Assembly: GCA_903875605.1 (NCBI GenBank)
Contig: CAIQWT010000031.1
Span: forward strand, 1 to 59,119
Length of the DNA stretch: 59,119 nt
From: an uncultured Geobacteraceae bacterium
GTDB taxonomy: Bacteria > Desulfobacterota > Desulfuromonadia > Geobacterales > Pseudopelobacteraceae
Direction: 5' to 3'
Each line of letters begins with the position of its first letter. Positions within the stretch are counted from its first letter, which is position 1. Of this stretch, positions 1-8,242 are shown one piece after another. The position numbers and the translations under genes were made by a program. Under the pieces are notes generated by a model, which saw only the letters and a list, made by a program, of their open reading frames with translations, was not told the DNA's origin and ran no database searches.

Positions 1-171
1 GACAGCAAGGGTTTTGGATTTCTTGAGCAGGAAGGTGGCGAGGATGTATTTTGCCATTTCTCCGCAATCGCAGGCGAAGGTTTCAAATCCCTTGCAGAAG
101 GCGATAGAGTAACTTTTGAAGTAACAAAGGGTCCGAAAGGGCTTCAGGCCGCGAACGTAACTAGAATTTAA
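1..171 (+). CDS. Cold-shock domain protein, C-terminal part
   Basis: The window opens inside a gene: 56 codons and a TAA in frame 1. The peptide contains GFGFLEQ followed by DVFCHFSAI, which are the RNP1-like (KGFGFI) and RNP2-like (DVFVHFSAI) nucleic-acid-binding strands of a cold-shock domain. It ends in [13 protein letters not shown], the usual end of CspA-family proteins. Such proteins bind single-stranded RNA or DNA in the cytoplasm and act as RNA chaperones. Only the beginning, roughly ten residues if it is a standard 66-residue family member, is missing. A Cys replaces the usual Val in the RNP2 motif. An intrinsic terminator follows directly, so the gene is probably monocistronic or last in its unit. 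Confidence 0.9.
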   Translation, partial: DSKGFGFLEQEGGEDVFCHFSAIAGEGFKSLAEGDRVTFEVTKGPKGLQAANVTRI

Positions 172-193
172 GGCCCGCTTCGCTTCAAAACCG

Positions 194-226
194 AAAAACC
201 CCGGATACTCTCCGGGGTTTTTTTTT
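194..226 (+). terminator. Intrinsic terminator after the cold-shock gene
   Basis: A seven-base-pair GC-rich stem (CCCCGGA at 199-205, TCCGGGG at 211-217) with a five-base loop is followed by nine T residues. A run of A before the stem means it could also stop transcripts arriving from the minus-strand yggT-like gene. Confidence 0.9.
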
Positions 227-283
227 GGATAATTTTCTAAAAGTGGTGCTACAGATAATTTGCTATACAACAAACTCAGATTC

Positions 284-610
284 TCAGCGGCCAACCTTGA
301 TTGTCATACCTGTGCTAATCAAATACTGGTAGGCGGTATCACACACCACGATCTGCAGGACATAGATAGCTGCGAAAGCTACCAGCGGTGACAGATCCAG
401 CATGCCGGTATCAGGCATGTGACGACGGATACGGCTAAGAACCGGGTCTGTGACGCGATAAATAAAATTAACAAGCGGGTTATAGGGATCAGCATTTACC
501 CACGAGACAACCACGCTGGCCAGCAGAATGTATTTGTAAAGAGTCAGAATTCCGCTGGCGAGTTCTACCAGTTTGGCAAGTGCCAGAAGAATGTTTGCAA
601 ATAAAATCAT
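284..610 (-). CDS. YggT family integral membrane protein
   Basis: This 108-residue protein has two hydrophobic stretches (about residues 10-38 and 72-98) separated by a polar segment with DPYNPLVNFIYRVTDP. That Asn-Pro ... (Y/F)R-x-T-(D/E)-P signature is diagnostic of the YggT family (YlmG in Gram-positives and plastids). The family is linked to osmotic tolerance and division or membrane organisation, but its biochemical role is not settled. Length and topology fit a complete gene. It stands alone on the minus strand between two plus-strand genes. The family call is firm; the function is not known. Confidence 0.85.
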   Translation of the reverse strand: MILFANILLALAKLVELASGILTLYKYILLASVVVSWVNADPYNPLVNFIYRVTDPVLSRIRRHMPDTGMLDLSPLVAFAAIYVLQIVVCDTAYQYLISTGMTIKVGR

Positions 611-770
611 TTATACACTCCCATACTACAGGGTAAAATTGACCTCACTATGCCTTAATGACCCGGTAAAGTCAAAAAAGAACTGGTTGGAATCAGAGCA
701 TTACCAGGATTAACGATGGTACAATCTGCAGCTGTTGCCTATGCTTAATGGGCAAGAAAGGAATTACACT

Positions 771-1088
771 ATGAACAGAAAACTGACCGCCCTGCTGCTT
801 TCTGCTTTGGTTCTGCCTGGACTTGGACAACTCTATCTCGGCCGTAAGATGATTGGTGGAATCATTATTGTGCTAGTAAATTTTGTACTGATACTGGCTT
901 TGTTTGTGCTGTTGCGAGGCCTCTCGCCGGTGATCGCGTCACAAATTGCCGGTGGGGCTATCAGCATAACACCGGCAGAGGTATTAAAGGCACTTGACGG
1001 TGCTGCCGGCTTTGGCAAAGTGGTTCTAGCTGCTTTTTTTGTCCTGTGGACATTTTCTGTTGTTGATGTCATTAGATTTAAACACTAA
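771..1088 (+). CDS. Small membrane protein with a PGLGQLYLG motif
   Basis: The preferred start is the ATG at 771, eight bases after AGAAAGGA; in-frame TTG (735) and ATG (741) codons further upstream have no ribosome binding site. The 105-residue product begins with a short basic segment and LVLPGLGQLYLGRKMIGG. The PGxGQxYxG turn is typical of TM2/DUF5683-like small membrane proteins. Two or three hydrophobic helices follow (about residues 27-50 and 82-102), ending in a short basic tail. No catalytic residues are visible. It is flanked by unrelated genes, so context gives no function. I recognise the fold type, not a role. Confidence 0.7.
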   Translation: MNRKLTALLLSALVLPGLGQLYLGRKMIGGIIIVLVNFVLILALFVLLRGLSPVIASQIAGGAISITPAEVLKALDGAAGFGKVVLAAFFVLWTFSVVDVIRFKH

Positions 1089-1225
1089 AATAGCCAGTCG
1101 GGTTGGTGGTCAGCTTCAATGCAGCGTTGGTCTATCTTGACAAACGGCGTTATTTTGTGTGATAAGTAAAAACCTTTACTCAAAATGAAATTCACCTGTC
1201 ACAGATGGGTGGAAGCGGGGAAATA

Positions 1226-2209
1226 ATGATTATTTCAAAAATCATCGGAAGCGGTTCATGTTTGCCGGATCGGGTGATACCTAACAGTCATTTCGATTAC
1301 CTAGTTGAAAATGCTGACGAATGGATCTATAGCCGTACCGGCATCCGCGAGCGCCACTTTGCCCACGCCGATCAAGCAACTTCTGATCTGGCCACTATTG
1401 CTGCCAAGAATGCTCTGGAAGCTGCCGGCCTTAATGCTTCAGATATTGATTGTATCGTCGTTGGCACCTCAACTCCAGATATGAGCCTTCCCTCAACCGC
1501 CTGTATTGTACAGGAAAATATCGGCGCCAAAAACGCTTTTGCTTTTGATATCAATGCCGTCTGCTCAAGTTTTGTCTATGCGCTGGAAATAGCCGACAAC
1601 TTCATCAAGTGTGGAAAATATAAGACCGTCATGGCTATTGGGGCAGACACCTATTCCAAGATCCTTGATTTCAACGATAAGAACAGCTGTCCGCTCTTTG
1701 GGGATGGCGCTGGTGCAGCCATTTTAAGCAGCGGTGGCGATACTACACTAGGAGTTCAACACACATATATGCGCAGTGACGGCAAGGGATGGCCGCTGAT
1801 TCAGGTGCCATCTTCCGGATCGCGTAAACCAGTTACACCAGATTCTATTGAAGCCCGGGAGATCTTTTTCCAGATGGCAGGGAAACAGGTTTATGTGTTT
1901 GCAACGGATGTAATTCCCGATATAATCAACACACTCTGTGCTAAAGCCGGCATCACACCGAGTGATCTGGATTATATAATTCCCCATCAGGCCAATGTGC
2001 GCATGATTGACTTCATCTCCAAAAAAAGCGGCTTCCCCAAGGAGCGCTTTCTGCTCAACCTTGACAGGTGCGGTAACACCTCAGCTGCCTCGGTTGCACT
2101 GGTTTTGGATGAGAATCTGCGTAACGGCACGATCAAGCCAGGGCACCTGATTCTGGCCATGGGTTTTGGAGGCGGCTTGACGTGGGGCGGCCTACTGATC
2201 AGATTTTAG
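1226..2209 (+). CDS. fabH: 3-oxoacyl-ACP synthase III (FabH type)
   Basis: The product is a beta-ketoacyl-ACP synthase III, which condenses a short acyl-CoA with malonyl-ACP to start fatty acid synthesis. The thiolase-fold triad is visible: Cys113 in INAVCSSF, a His near residue 254 in IPHQAN, and an Asn near 284 in GNTSAAS. The C-terminal GFGGGLTWG glycine loop is also present. I chose the ATG at 1226 because the product then starts MIISKIIGSGSCLP, as FabH proteins do, with a purine-rich GGAAGCGGGG upstream; the ATG at 1205 would add seven residues. The length (327 aa) is normal. No other fab genes are adjacent, so it could be a secondary FabH. Its end overlaps the convergent methyltransferase gene by 18 bases. 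Confidence 0.9.
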   Translation: MIISKIIGSGSCLPDRVIPNSHFDYLVENADEWIYSRTGIRERHFAHADQATSDLATIAAKNALEAAGLNASDIDCIVVGTSTPDMSLPSTACIVQENIGAKNAFAFDINAVCSSFVYALEIADNFIKCGKYKTVMAIGADTYSKILDFNDKNSCPLFGDGAGAAILSSGGDTTLGVQHTYMRSDGKGWPLIQVPSSGSRKPVTPDSIEAREIFFQMAGKQVYVFATDVIPDIINTLCAKAGITPSDLDYIIPHQANVRMIDFISKKSGFPKERFLLNLDRCGNTSAASVALVLDENLRNGTIKPGHLILAMGFGGGLTWGGLLIRF

Positions 2210-3250
2210 TCCGCCGATTCCTTCTCCTGCTGCAAAGGATTTTAAATAATTAGCTTCAAATGATGCCCGCAGTTCGCTCTGCGGGCATTTTTGTTTCCAT
2301 CCCCCGTGGAAATGGTCGGCAGCCAGCAACATTCCTCCCGGGTTCAGCAGTTGCGCCAAATTCCTGATCACTCGACTCAGTGATTGTCTGTCATGAATTA
2401 TAGGCCCACCTAACAACCCATTACAGAGAATCAGATCAAAGCCCAACTTTCCTGTGCCTTTATCCTGTGGGGGCAATGATAAGATATTGTGACAGTGGAA
2501 GCTGATCTTGGCACCGTATCCCTGGGTGAAGACAGGTGCTGTTATTTCTCGCAACAATTCCTCCCTACGTTGGTCGTGCGGAAAGCGGCGGTGTTCTGCA
2601 GCCCAGACCTCCAGTGGATCCAAAGTCCATCCCTCAATGTAAACACTTTCGGGAGTAAAGCCGGTTTCTGACAGCAGGAAGGCAAGATAATAAGTGTCCT
2701 CTCCTGTACCGCAAGCAGTGTCCAAACAATCAAGTTTTTTAACTTTCCTAGTCATTAACCACTTGCGAATAAAATTCTGTTGGCCGGGATAGCGACCCAG
2801 GCGTCCATAAAAGCGATTCGGCAGGAATGAAGTAAATATAAATCTAGTCAGTAATGCACTGTCAGTAAGTAGCGATTCCAGAAGTCGTGCCGGATTGGCA
2901 CTGCGCTGAAATTCAGCTGGCAGCATTGTAAACGTGTCGGCCCAGCTAAGGGAGTTGTAAAAAGGTGTACTGGAAAAAACAGGGCGATAAGACAATGCAG
3001 CGGAATAGAAGCTCTTAAACAAGGAGGAAATGCAGGAAATCGGCAGATAACGCTCGCACTGAGAACGGATCTCCGAGGTTATGATAAGTGCCGGAGCGGG
3101 GATTGGTGACGGGCATGTCCCGGCATAAACAGAGAACAGGGTGTCAAGGCGACAGACAGCACTTTGGAAAAGGGTTATATCAACCGGATTAATCAGCGTG
3201 TTCAGTGAGACGATTCCTTCTATTTGGTAAGTAGAACATTCAGAGTGCAT
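2192..3250 (-). CDS. CheR-like class I methyltransferase of unknown target
   Basis: The protein has 352 residues. Its C-terminal half has a class I SAM-binding pattern: LDCLDTACGTGEDTY (motif I, about residues 175-190), an acidic GWTLDPLEVW strand, FDLILCNGLLGG (motif IV), and NLAQLLNPGGMLLAADHF (post-motif). The spacing resembles CheR-type protein methyltransferases. The N-terminal half (about 1-165) is not one I recognise. The ATG overlaps the TGA of mqnE by one base, so it is the last gene of the cbiF-cbiG-pdxA-mqnE operon and probably translationally coupled. That position might suggest a link with menaquinone synthesis, but nothing in the sequence proves it. The substrate is unknown. Confidence 0.65.
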   Translation of the reverse strand: MHSECSTYQIEGIVSLNTLINPVDITLFQSAVCRLDTLFSVYAGTCPSPIPAPALIITSEIRSQCERYLPISCISSLFKSFYSAALSYRPVFSSTPFYNSLSWADTFTMLPAEFQRSANPARLLESLLTDSALLTRFIFTSFLPNRFYGRLGRYPGQQNFIRKWLMTRKVKKLDCLDTACGTGEDTYYLAFLLSETGFTPESVYIEGWTLDPLEVWAAEHRRFPHDQRREELLREITAPVFTQGYGAKISFHCHNILSLPPQDKGTGKLGFDLILCNGLLGGPIIHDRQSLSRVIRNLAQLLNPGGMLLAADHFHGGWKQKCPQSELRASFEANYLKSFAAGEGIGGLKSDQ

Positions 3251-4329
3251 CAGTAATTGCGGATAGGATTGTACAGAGTGTCTCGTTCAACCGGAATTTT
3301 ACCGGCTTTTCTGATGAGGCGAATTATGCCCTCTTTTGAAAGAGATTGCGGGCTTTTTGCGCCGGCATCGTGGCCTATTTTTTCTTCGATGACTGTGCCG
3401 TCCAGGTCGTTGACTCCGAATGCGAGAGAAACTTGGGCAATTTTTTCGCCAAGCATGATCCAATAGGCTTTTATATGGTCAAAATTATCGAGATATATTC
3501 TCGAAATGGCCAGTGTTTTGAGGTCGTCGAGGCCGGAGGCCCCCTTGATGTCCAGTTTTAAATCTGAATTCTCTGTCTGGAATGCTAATGGTATAAAAGC
3601 CTGGAAACCACCTGTTTCGTCCTGAAGGGAACGAAGTAATTCCATGTGTTCTACTCTGTCGGCCGCAGATTCTACGTGCCCGTAGAGCATTGTGGCGTTA
3701 GTCTTCAGGCCGACCAGGTGTGCAAGTCGAATAATTTCGAGCCAGCGCTCTCCGGATATTTTTTCGGGGCATATCTTTACGCGGACCGCTTCACCAAGTA
3801 TTTCCGCCCCTCCGCCCGGCATGGAGCCGAGCCCGGCTTTGATAAGGCGCTCAAGGACTTGTTGTATGGCCAAGCCGGTAATCCGGGAAAAATATTCAAT
3901 CTCCACGGCAGTAAAAGCCTTTATATGCAGGTTTGGAGCGGTGTTGCGGATGGCTTTCAAGGCCTCTTCGTAGAACTCAAAAGCCAGATCAGGGTGGAGC
4001 CCACCGACAATATGTACCTCAGTGGCACCATCTTCCTCAGCTTCATGGGCCCTGCGGCAAATTTCATCAAGTGCCAGGGTGTAGGCGCCATCCTCGCCGG
4101 CGGTGCGCGAAAAAGCACAAAAGGCGCAACGGTTGACACAGACGTTTGTCGGATTAATGTGACGGTTAACGTTGAAATATACGTTTTTACCGTTTTTTTT
4201 CTCATTAGCCAGAGCGGCAAGTTCGCCGATGCCCAGCAGGTCGTTGGAATTAAACAGGAAGAGCGCCTCATCAGAGGTAATGCGCTGACTGGCGTGGACT
4301 TTCTCGGATATGTTTTTAAAGGTTATCAT
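3250..4329 (-). CDS. mqnE: Aminofutalosine synthase (MqnE), radical SAM
   Basis: This is a radical SAM enzyme of the MqnE/MqnC/CofH group. The cluster ligands are CVNRCAFC (Cys64, Cys68, Cys71 from the chosen start) within NPTNVCVNRCAFCAFSR, which fits MqnE better than MqnC. MqnE joins the enolpyruvyl carbon skeleton of 3-[(1-carboxyvinyl)oxy]benzoate to SAM-derived adenosine, giving aminofutalosine in the futalosine route to menaquinone. The GG(L/H)HPDL motif and a closing DGTVIEEKIGHDAGA segment are also family features. The ATG at 4329 lies ten bases after the pdxA stop; an in-frame TTG further upstream would overlap pdxA and has no support. The length (359 aa) is normal. Other mqn genes must lie outside the window. 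Confidence 0.85.
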   Translation of the reverse strand: MITFKNISEKVHASQRITSDEALFLFNSNDLLGIGELAALANEKKNGKNVYFNVNRHINPTNVCVNRCAFCAFSRTAGEDGAYTLALDEICRRAHEAEEDGATEVHIVGGLHPDLAFEFYEEALKAIRNTAPNLHIKAFTAVEIEYFSRITGLAIQQVLERLIKAGLGSMPGGGAEILGEAVRVKICPEKISGERWLEIIRLAHLVGLKTNATMLYGHVESAADRVEHMELLRSLQDETGGFQAFIPLAFQTENSDLKLDIKGASGLDDLKTLAISRIYLDNFDHIKAYWIMLGEKIAQVSLAFGVNDLDGTVIEEKIGHDAGAKSPQSLSKEGIIRLIRKAGKIPVERDTLYNPIRNY

Positions 4330-4339
4330 AATAGCGAGT

Positions 4340-5365
4340 CTACGAAATACTGGCCGGTTGTGCAAGCGGAAAGCGGGCCATGCCGACAGCCATTCTGATC
4401 GCAGCCATCAGGCTCTTCTCAGACGCTTTTCCAGTTCCGGCCAGATTATAGGCGGTTCCGTGATCAACGGAGGTGCGGATGATCGGCAAGCCGAGAGTGA
4501 TATTCACACCATCGTCAAAGTGCATCATTTTAAGCGGGATCAAGCCCTGGTCGTGGTACATGGCGACCACACCGTCATAAGCGCCTTTGCTGGCAAAATG
4601 GAACAGGGTGTCAGCAGGCAGTGGCCCAACAGCATCAATCCCCTCCTTGAATGCAGCTTTGACCGCCGGTTCAATTATCTCGGACTCCTCGGAACCGAAC
4701 TTCCCCCCCTCGCCGCAATGAGGGTTCAGGGCCAGTACTGCCAATTTTGGCGACTTATTTCCGGTCAGGCGTGTAACCCCTTCAGCTGTGATACGAATGG
4801 TTTTTAGAACCTGCTCGTACGTTACCAGACGTGGCACCTCATGCAACGCTTCATGGATTGTGACCAGGCTGACGCGCAGGATATCTCCGGCCAGCATCAT
4901 GACGAAGTTGTCCGTACCGCACAGTTCGGCCAGCAGTTCGGTGTGTCCAGGGTAGTCGTGACCGGCGCGGTGCATGGCTTCTTTGCTTATTGGCGCGGTT
5001 GCCATGGCGGCAACCGCGCCGGTCAGGCAAAGCTGCGCTGCGTGGCAGATATAGTTGTAGGCAGCATCTCCGGCCGCAGGCGACGGAGCGCCGTAGCAGA
5101 TGTCTGCTTCAGTCAGATGAGAGAGCGCCAGTAGAGGAATGGTGCCATCCGGGGTCGAAAGAGTCTCTTCAGCGGCGGTGATTTCGCAGATATGCATAGC
5201 TGATTCGCAGGTTGCAAGCGCCCTCTTCAGAGTCAATCGATCGCCAATTACCAACGGGGCGCAGAGCCGGAGAATCTCCGGAGACTGCAGAGCTTTTATG
5301 ATGATTTCGGGGCCGATGCCACAGGGATCGCCCATTGTTATCGCGATAATAGGTCTATGTTGCAT
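4340..5365 (-). CDS. pdxA: 4-hydroxythreonine-4-phosphate dehydrogenase
   Basis: PdxA oxidises 4-phosphohydroxy-L-threonine in the DXP-dependent pathway to pyridoxal 5'-phosphate. The N-terminal ITMGDPCGIGPEI is the family signature. The metal-binding histidines are recognisable in GHTELLAELCG, NPHCGEGG and YHDQGLIPLK, and SVDHGTAYNLAG closes the active site. The length of 341 residues is slightly above typical (about 330). It sits between cbiG (4 bases upstream) and mqnE (10 bases downstream) in one operon. The combination of cobalamin, vitamin B6 and menaquinone genes in one transcript is unusual but every gene looks intact. Confidence 0.93.
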   Translation of the reverse strand: MQHRPIIAITMGDPCGIGPEIIIKALQSPEILRLCAPLVIGDRLTLKRALATCESAMHICEITAAEETLSTPDGTIPLLALSHLTEADICYGAPSPAAGDAAYNYICHAAQLCLTGAVAAMATAPISKEAMHRAGHDYPGHTELLAELCGTDNFVMMLAGDILRVSLVTIHEALHEVPRLVTYEQVLKTIRITAEGVTRLTGNKSPKLAVLALNPHCGEGGKFGSEESEIIEPAVKAAFKEGIDAVGPLPADTLFHFASKGAYDGVVAMYHDQGLIPLKMMHFDDGVNITLGLPIIRTSVDHGTAYNLAGTGKASEKSLMAAIRMAVGMARFPLAQPASIS

Positions 5366-5369
5366 ATGA

Positions 5370-6437
5370 TTACAGTTCTTCTTTCAGTTGAGCTACGGCA
5401 AGAGTGACGTTAGTGGATTTGACTTTTTTCAGCAGTAGCAGTCCTCCACCAGAGGCCAGAATTGCAGCCGGTTCAGCTACTCCGGCAACTCCTACCGCCG
5501 CCAGGGCATGCTCTGATGGTGGAGATGGAAAGGGGATCATACTCAAATCATCGCTTTCAAAGCAGCGCAGCGGGACACCGAGCCGTACTGCAAATTCCAG
5601 TAGGCCGGCTTCATCGCGCTTGGCAGCAACCGAGGCGATACAGAAGATACTTTTTTGGGAAAGGAACAATCTTTTGAGATTCAGTATAACAAATTCCTCG
5701 ATCTCATCAGCAGGCGTTCCGCGATTGCAGCCGATACCAAGCACCAGGTTACGTGGGCGTAGAATCAGCAGTCGCTCCGGGCAGTTCTGCTGCGGTATGT
5801 GACGATTGCTGACGAACAAAAAACCATGCGCTCCGCTGTTAGTAGCCTCAGTTAAGCTTTTATGGAAAGTAATTTTTCCGCGGCCATGCAGCCAGTTTCG
5901 GGTGCAGCCGCTAGGATCAAATACGGCAATTTCTTTGTTATCGAGCAGCAGTGTGTTTAGTGTCTTGACCTGGCTGATGTCGTCAATACCCCACCCCTGT
6001 TCTTTGGCCAACATGTCAAAAGAGGGGAGGTTATTAGTGTCAGTGGCCGTGGTTATAATAGGGCGGGCACCGGTAGCGAAGGCGCAGCGCTCGGCTAACT
6101 CATTGGCTCCGCCAATATGCCCGGAAATAAGCGATATAGCAAATCTGCCGGCATCATCCATTACTACCACTGCAGGGTCTGTTTCCTTTGACTCCAGAAG
6201 AGGTGCTATCATGCGTACAACAATACCGGTTGCCATGATCAGTACGAAACCATCATATTTTTTCCAGAGTGCTGCGAAAAGGGAACGTAATTCTGTTGGT
6301 TCGAATCGTTGGCAATCAGCGCCGGCCTGACCGGCGTAACGACTGGAAACATAAAAATCATGGCTAGCCAGATTTTTTATCAGTTGTTGGCCAAGTCGGG
6401 CTCCCCCACGGGTTATGGCCACAATTGCAATATTCAC
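5370..6437 (-). CDS. cbiG: Cobalt-precorrin-5A hydrolase (CbiG)
   Basis: CbiG opens the ring-A lactone of cobalt-precorrin-5A, releasing acetaldehyde, in anaerobic cobalamin synthesis. The N-terminal half has LIMATGIVVRMIAPLL and the strongly conserved SGHIGGANELA. The C-terminal half begins LVLGIGCNRGTPADEIE, the CbiG C-terminal domain, and ends in a glycine-rich ILASGGGLLLLKK. The open frame extends back to 6533, but I favour the GTG at 6437, one base after the cbiF stop, because the product then starts VNIAIVAITRGGARLG, as other CbiG proteins do. The alternative ATG at 6467 has no ribosome binding site and would overlap cbiF. The product is 355 residues. Confidence 0.87.
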   Translation of the reverse strand: MNIAIVAITRGGARLGQQLIKNLASHDFYVSSRYAGQAGADCQRFEPTELRSLFAALWKKYDGFVLIMATGIVVRMIAPLLESKETDPAVVVMDDAGRFAISLISGHIGGANELAERCAFATGARPIITTATDTNNLPSFDMLAKEQGWGIDDISQVKTLNTLLLDNKEIAVFDPSGCTRNWLHGRGKITFHKSLTEATNSGAHGFLFVSNRHIPQQNCPERLLILRPRNLVLGIGCNRGTPADEIEEFVILNLKRLFLSQKSIFCIASVAAKRDEAGLLEFAVRLGVPLRCFESDDLSMIPFPSPPSEHALAAVGVAGVAEPAAILASGGGLLLLKKVKSTNVTLAVAQLKEEL

Positions 6438-6438
6438 T

Positions 6439-7218
6439 TCAGGCAACGCGACCTTCACGGAATCCATGAGAAAAACCGCCGTCATACAACAGTGACTTGG
6501 CTTTAAGGCCCTCACTACGCGCGGCGAGAACATCGCCGACGATGATCAGCGCCTGTCGATCTATACCTGCCTGATGCACTTTTTCTGCAAGGCCGGACAA
6601 GGTACATTGAATGATGAGCTCGTCGTCCCACGAAGCCCGACAGACGACCGCCGCCGGTGTGTTATTTGTGTAGACACCTTGTAGAAGCTGATCTACGACT
6701 TTTTCGACCATACCGACGGAAAGGTATATGACCATGGTGGCGCCCAGTTGGGCAATTGCATTCAGGCGTTCACGTTCCGGCACCGGTGTGCGCCCTTCTA
6801 TACGTGTAAAGATGACAGTCTGTGAAACTTCCGGCAGAGTGAGCTCCTGCTTGAGCGCCGCAGCAGCGGCAAAGGCGCTGGTTACTCCAGGCACAACCTG
6901 ATACTCGATCTTCAGTTGGTCAAGTGCTTCCATCTGCTCCTGAATAGCTCCGTAGATACAGGGGTCTCCGGTGTGCAGACGGACGACGCTCCGTCCGGAT
7001 GCCATGGCATCCATCATTACAGCAATGACCTCAGAAAGTGTCATAGCGGCGGAATCATAGACATCGGCTCTAGTCGCATACAACTGAACCAGCTTTCGGT
7101 CCACAAGGCTTCCGGCAAAAATAACCACATCAGCATGCCGGAGGAGTCGCGCGCCACGGATAGTGATAAGGTCGGCCGCTCCCGGTCCCGCACCTACGAA
7201 CGATACTCTGGCTTTCAT
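6439..7218 (-). CDS. cbiF: Precorrin-4 / cobalt-precorrin-4 C11-methyltransferase
   Basis: This tetrapyrrole methylase transfers a methyl from SAM to C-11 of (cobalt-)precorrin-4. The N-terminal VSFVGAGPGAADLITIRG is the SAM-binding P1 loop of the family. RLHTGDPCIYGAIQEQ and VVPGVTSAFAAAAAL are CobM/CbiF-type motifs. The 259-residue length fits. It is the first gene of the minus-strand operon and abuts cbiG. No cobalamin riboswitch is seen in the 170 bases upstream, and the other cobalamin genes are not in this window. CbiF and CbiG act at consecutive steps, so their pairing makes sense. Confidence 0.92.
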   Translation of the reverse strand: MKARVSFVGAGPGAADLITIRGARLLRHADVVIFAGSLVDRKLVQLYATRADVYDSAAMTLSEVIAVMMDAMASGRSVVRLHTGDPCIYGAIQEQMEALDQLKIEYQVVPGVTSAFAAAAALKQELTLPEVSQTVIFTRIEGRTPVPERERLNAIAQLGATMVIYLSVGMVEKVVDQLLQGVYTNNTPAAVVCRASWDDELIIQCTLSGLAEKVHQAGIDRQALIIVGDVLAARSEGLKAKSLLYDGGFSHGFREGRVA

Positions 7219-7396
7219 GCGTTCTCCATTGCTTCATAGTTTCAAATAATATGCAGTTTCTTGTAACCGTAAAGCGTAGTTATGTCAAGGTAGAGGCGGT
7301 TCTACGGGATATAATTCAGAAAACCGCATATTCTGCATTACCATATTTTAGAATATATGCTATAAATCCAGAACTTATTATGCGGGAGGAAGAATT

Positions 7397-8239
7397 GTGA
7401 TCAAGCGTTTAATTGTCTATGTAGTTGGTGCCACCTTTATGCTGTCTGTCAGTGGTTGCCTGGTTGCTGAAAGTACATACTTGAAAAAGGTTGAAGAAAC
7501 AGACGGGTTATCTAAAGAGTTGTCGGAACTGCAGCAGGCGCACAAAAAACTTATTCTTGAAAATAGTGCTCTGAAGACTCGCTTTAACAGACTGACAGAG
7601 GACGCAGAGGTCCTGACAGCTGATAAAAAACAGCTGGAAGGAATTCTTAGGGCTAAATCAGACACTCTGTCTAAAAATATCAGTGAGTTGCGTCAACAAG
7701 TCGCGGAACTTAAAGTCGAAAACAGTAAGCTGAGCGAAGAAGTCTCTGAGCTCCAGAAAGCTAAAGAAGAAAAAGTTAAAGAGGTTAGTGGCACTTACGA
7801 GCAATTACTGGCTAATATGAAAAACGAAATTGCTCAGGGACAGGTTACAATCTCCGAGCTTAAGGGTAAACTGACCGTAAATATGGAAGCAGCCATTCTT
7901 TTTGATTCCGGAAAGGCGGATGTCAAGGAGGAGGGGCTGGAAATTCTGAACAAGATGGTAGAAACTCTTAAAACCGTTACTGATAAGGCCATACGTATTG
8001 AGGGCCATACGGATGTAGTTCAGATTACTGGCGGACTTTCCCGCACATTTTCCACAAACTGGGAGCTTTCAGCTGCCAGGGCCATTAATGTCACAAAATT
8101 TATGCAGCAGCAGGGAATTGATCCACATAATCTTTCGGCAGCGGCCTTTGCCGAACATAAGCCGGTTGCAGACAACGGTACTAAAGAAGGCAGGGCAAAG
8201 AATCGTCGCATAGAAATAACTTTAGTAGCGAAGGATTGA
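7397..8239 (+). CDS. OmpA-family lipoprotein with coiled coil
   Basis: The GTG start at 7397 follows GGGAGGAAG. The product (280 aa) has a signal peptide ending in the lipobox LSVSGC, with Cys21 as the probable lipidation site. A long heptad-like coiled coil (about residues 28-150, rich in Leu, Glu and Lys) comes next. A C-terminal OmpA/MotB peptidoglycan-binding domain follows, with ILFDSGKADVK, IEGHTDVV, NWELSAARAINV and NRRIEI. It is likely anchored in the outer membrane with the coiled coil spanning the periplasm and the OmpA domain gripping peptidoglycan. An A/T-rich stretch near 7350-7370 could hold the promoter. The Smr gene follows with a three-base gap, so the two are probably cotranscribed. 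Confidence 0.88.
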   Translation: MIKRLIVYVVGATFMLSVSGCLVAESTYLKKVEETDGLSKELSELQQAHKKLILENSALKTRFNRLTEDAEVLTADKKQLEGILRAKSDTLSKNISELRQQVAELKVENSKLSEEVSELQKAKEEKVKEVSGTYEQLLANMKNEIAQGQVTISELKGKLTVNMEAAILFDSGKADVKEEGLEILNKMVETLKTVTDKAIRIEGHTDVVQITGGLSRTFSTNWELSAARAINVTKFMQQQGIDPHNLSAAAFAEHKPVADNGTKEGRAKNRRIEITLVAKD

Positions 8240-8242
8240 ATT

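Noticed and set aside
735-770. Longer N-terminus for the small membrane protein from a TTG at 735 or ATG at 741
   Set aside because: Only the ATG at 771 has a well-spaced ribosome binding site and a normal basic-then-hydrophobic start.
3646-4398. A 250-codon open frame antisense to mqnE
   Set aside because: It mirrors the mqnE reading frame on the opposite strand, its translation resembles no protein, and mqnE has strong motif evidence.
6438-6533. Longer N-terminus of CbiG overlapping cbiF by up to 95 bases
   Set aside because: The extra residues are cbiF sequence in another frame, and the GTG at 6437 gives the family's usual N-terminus.
7219-7396. Cobalamin riboswitch before the cbiF-cbiG operon
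   Set aside because: No B12-box-like element or suitable hairpins were found in the region upstream of cbiF.
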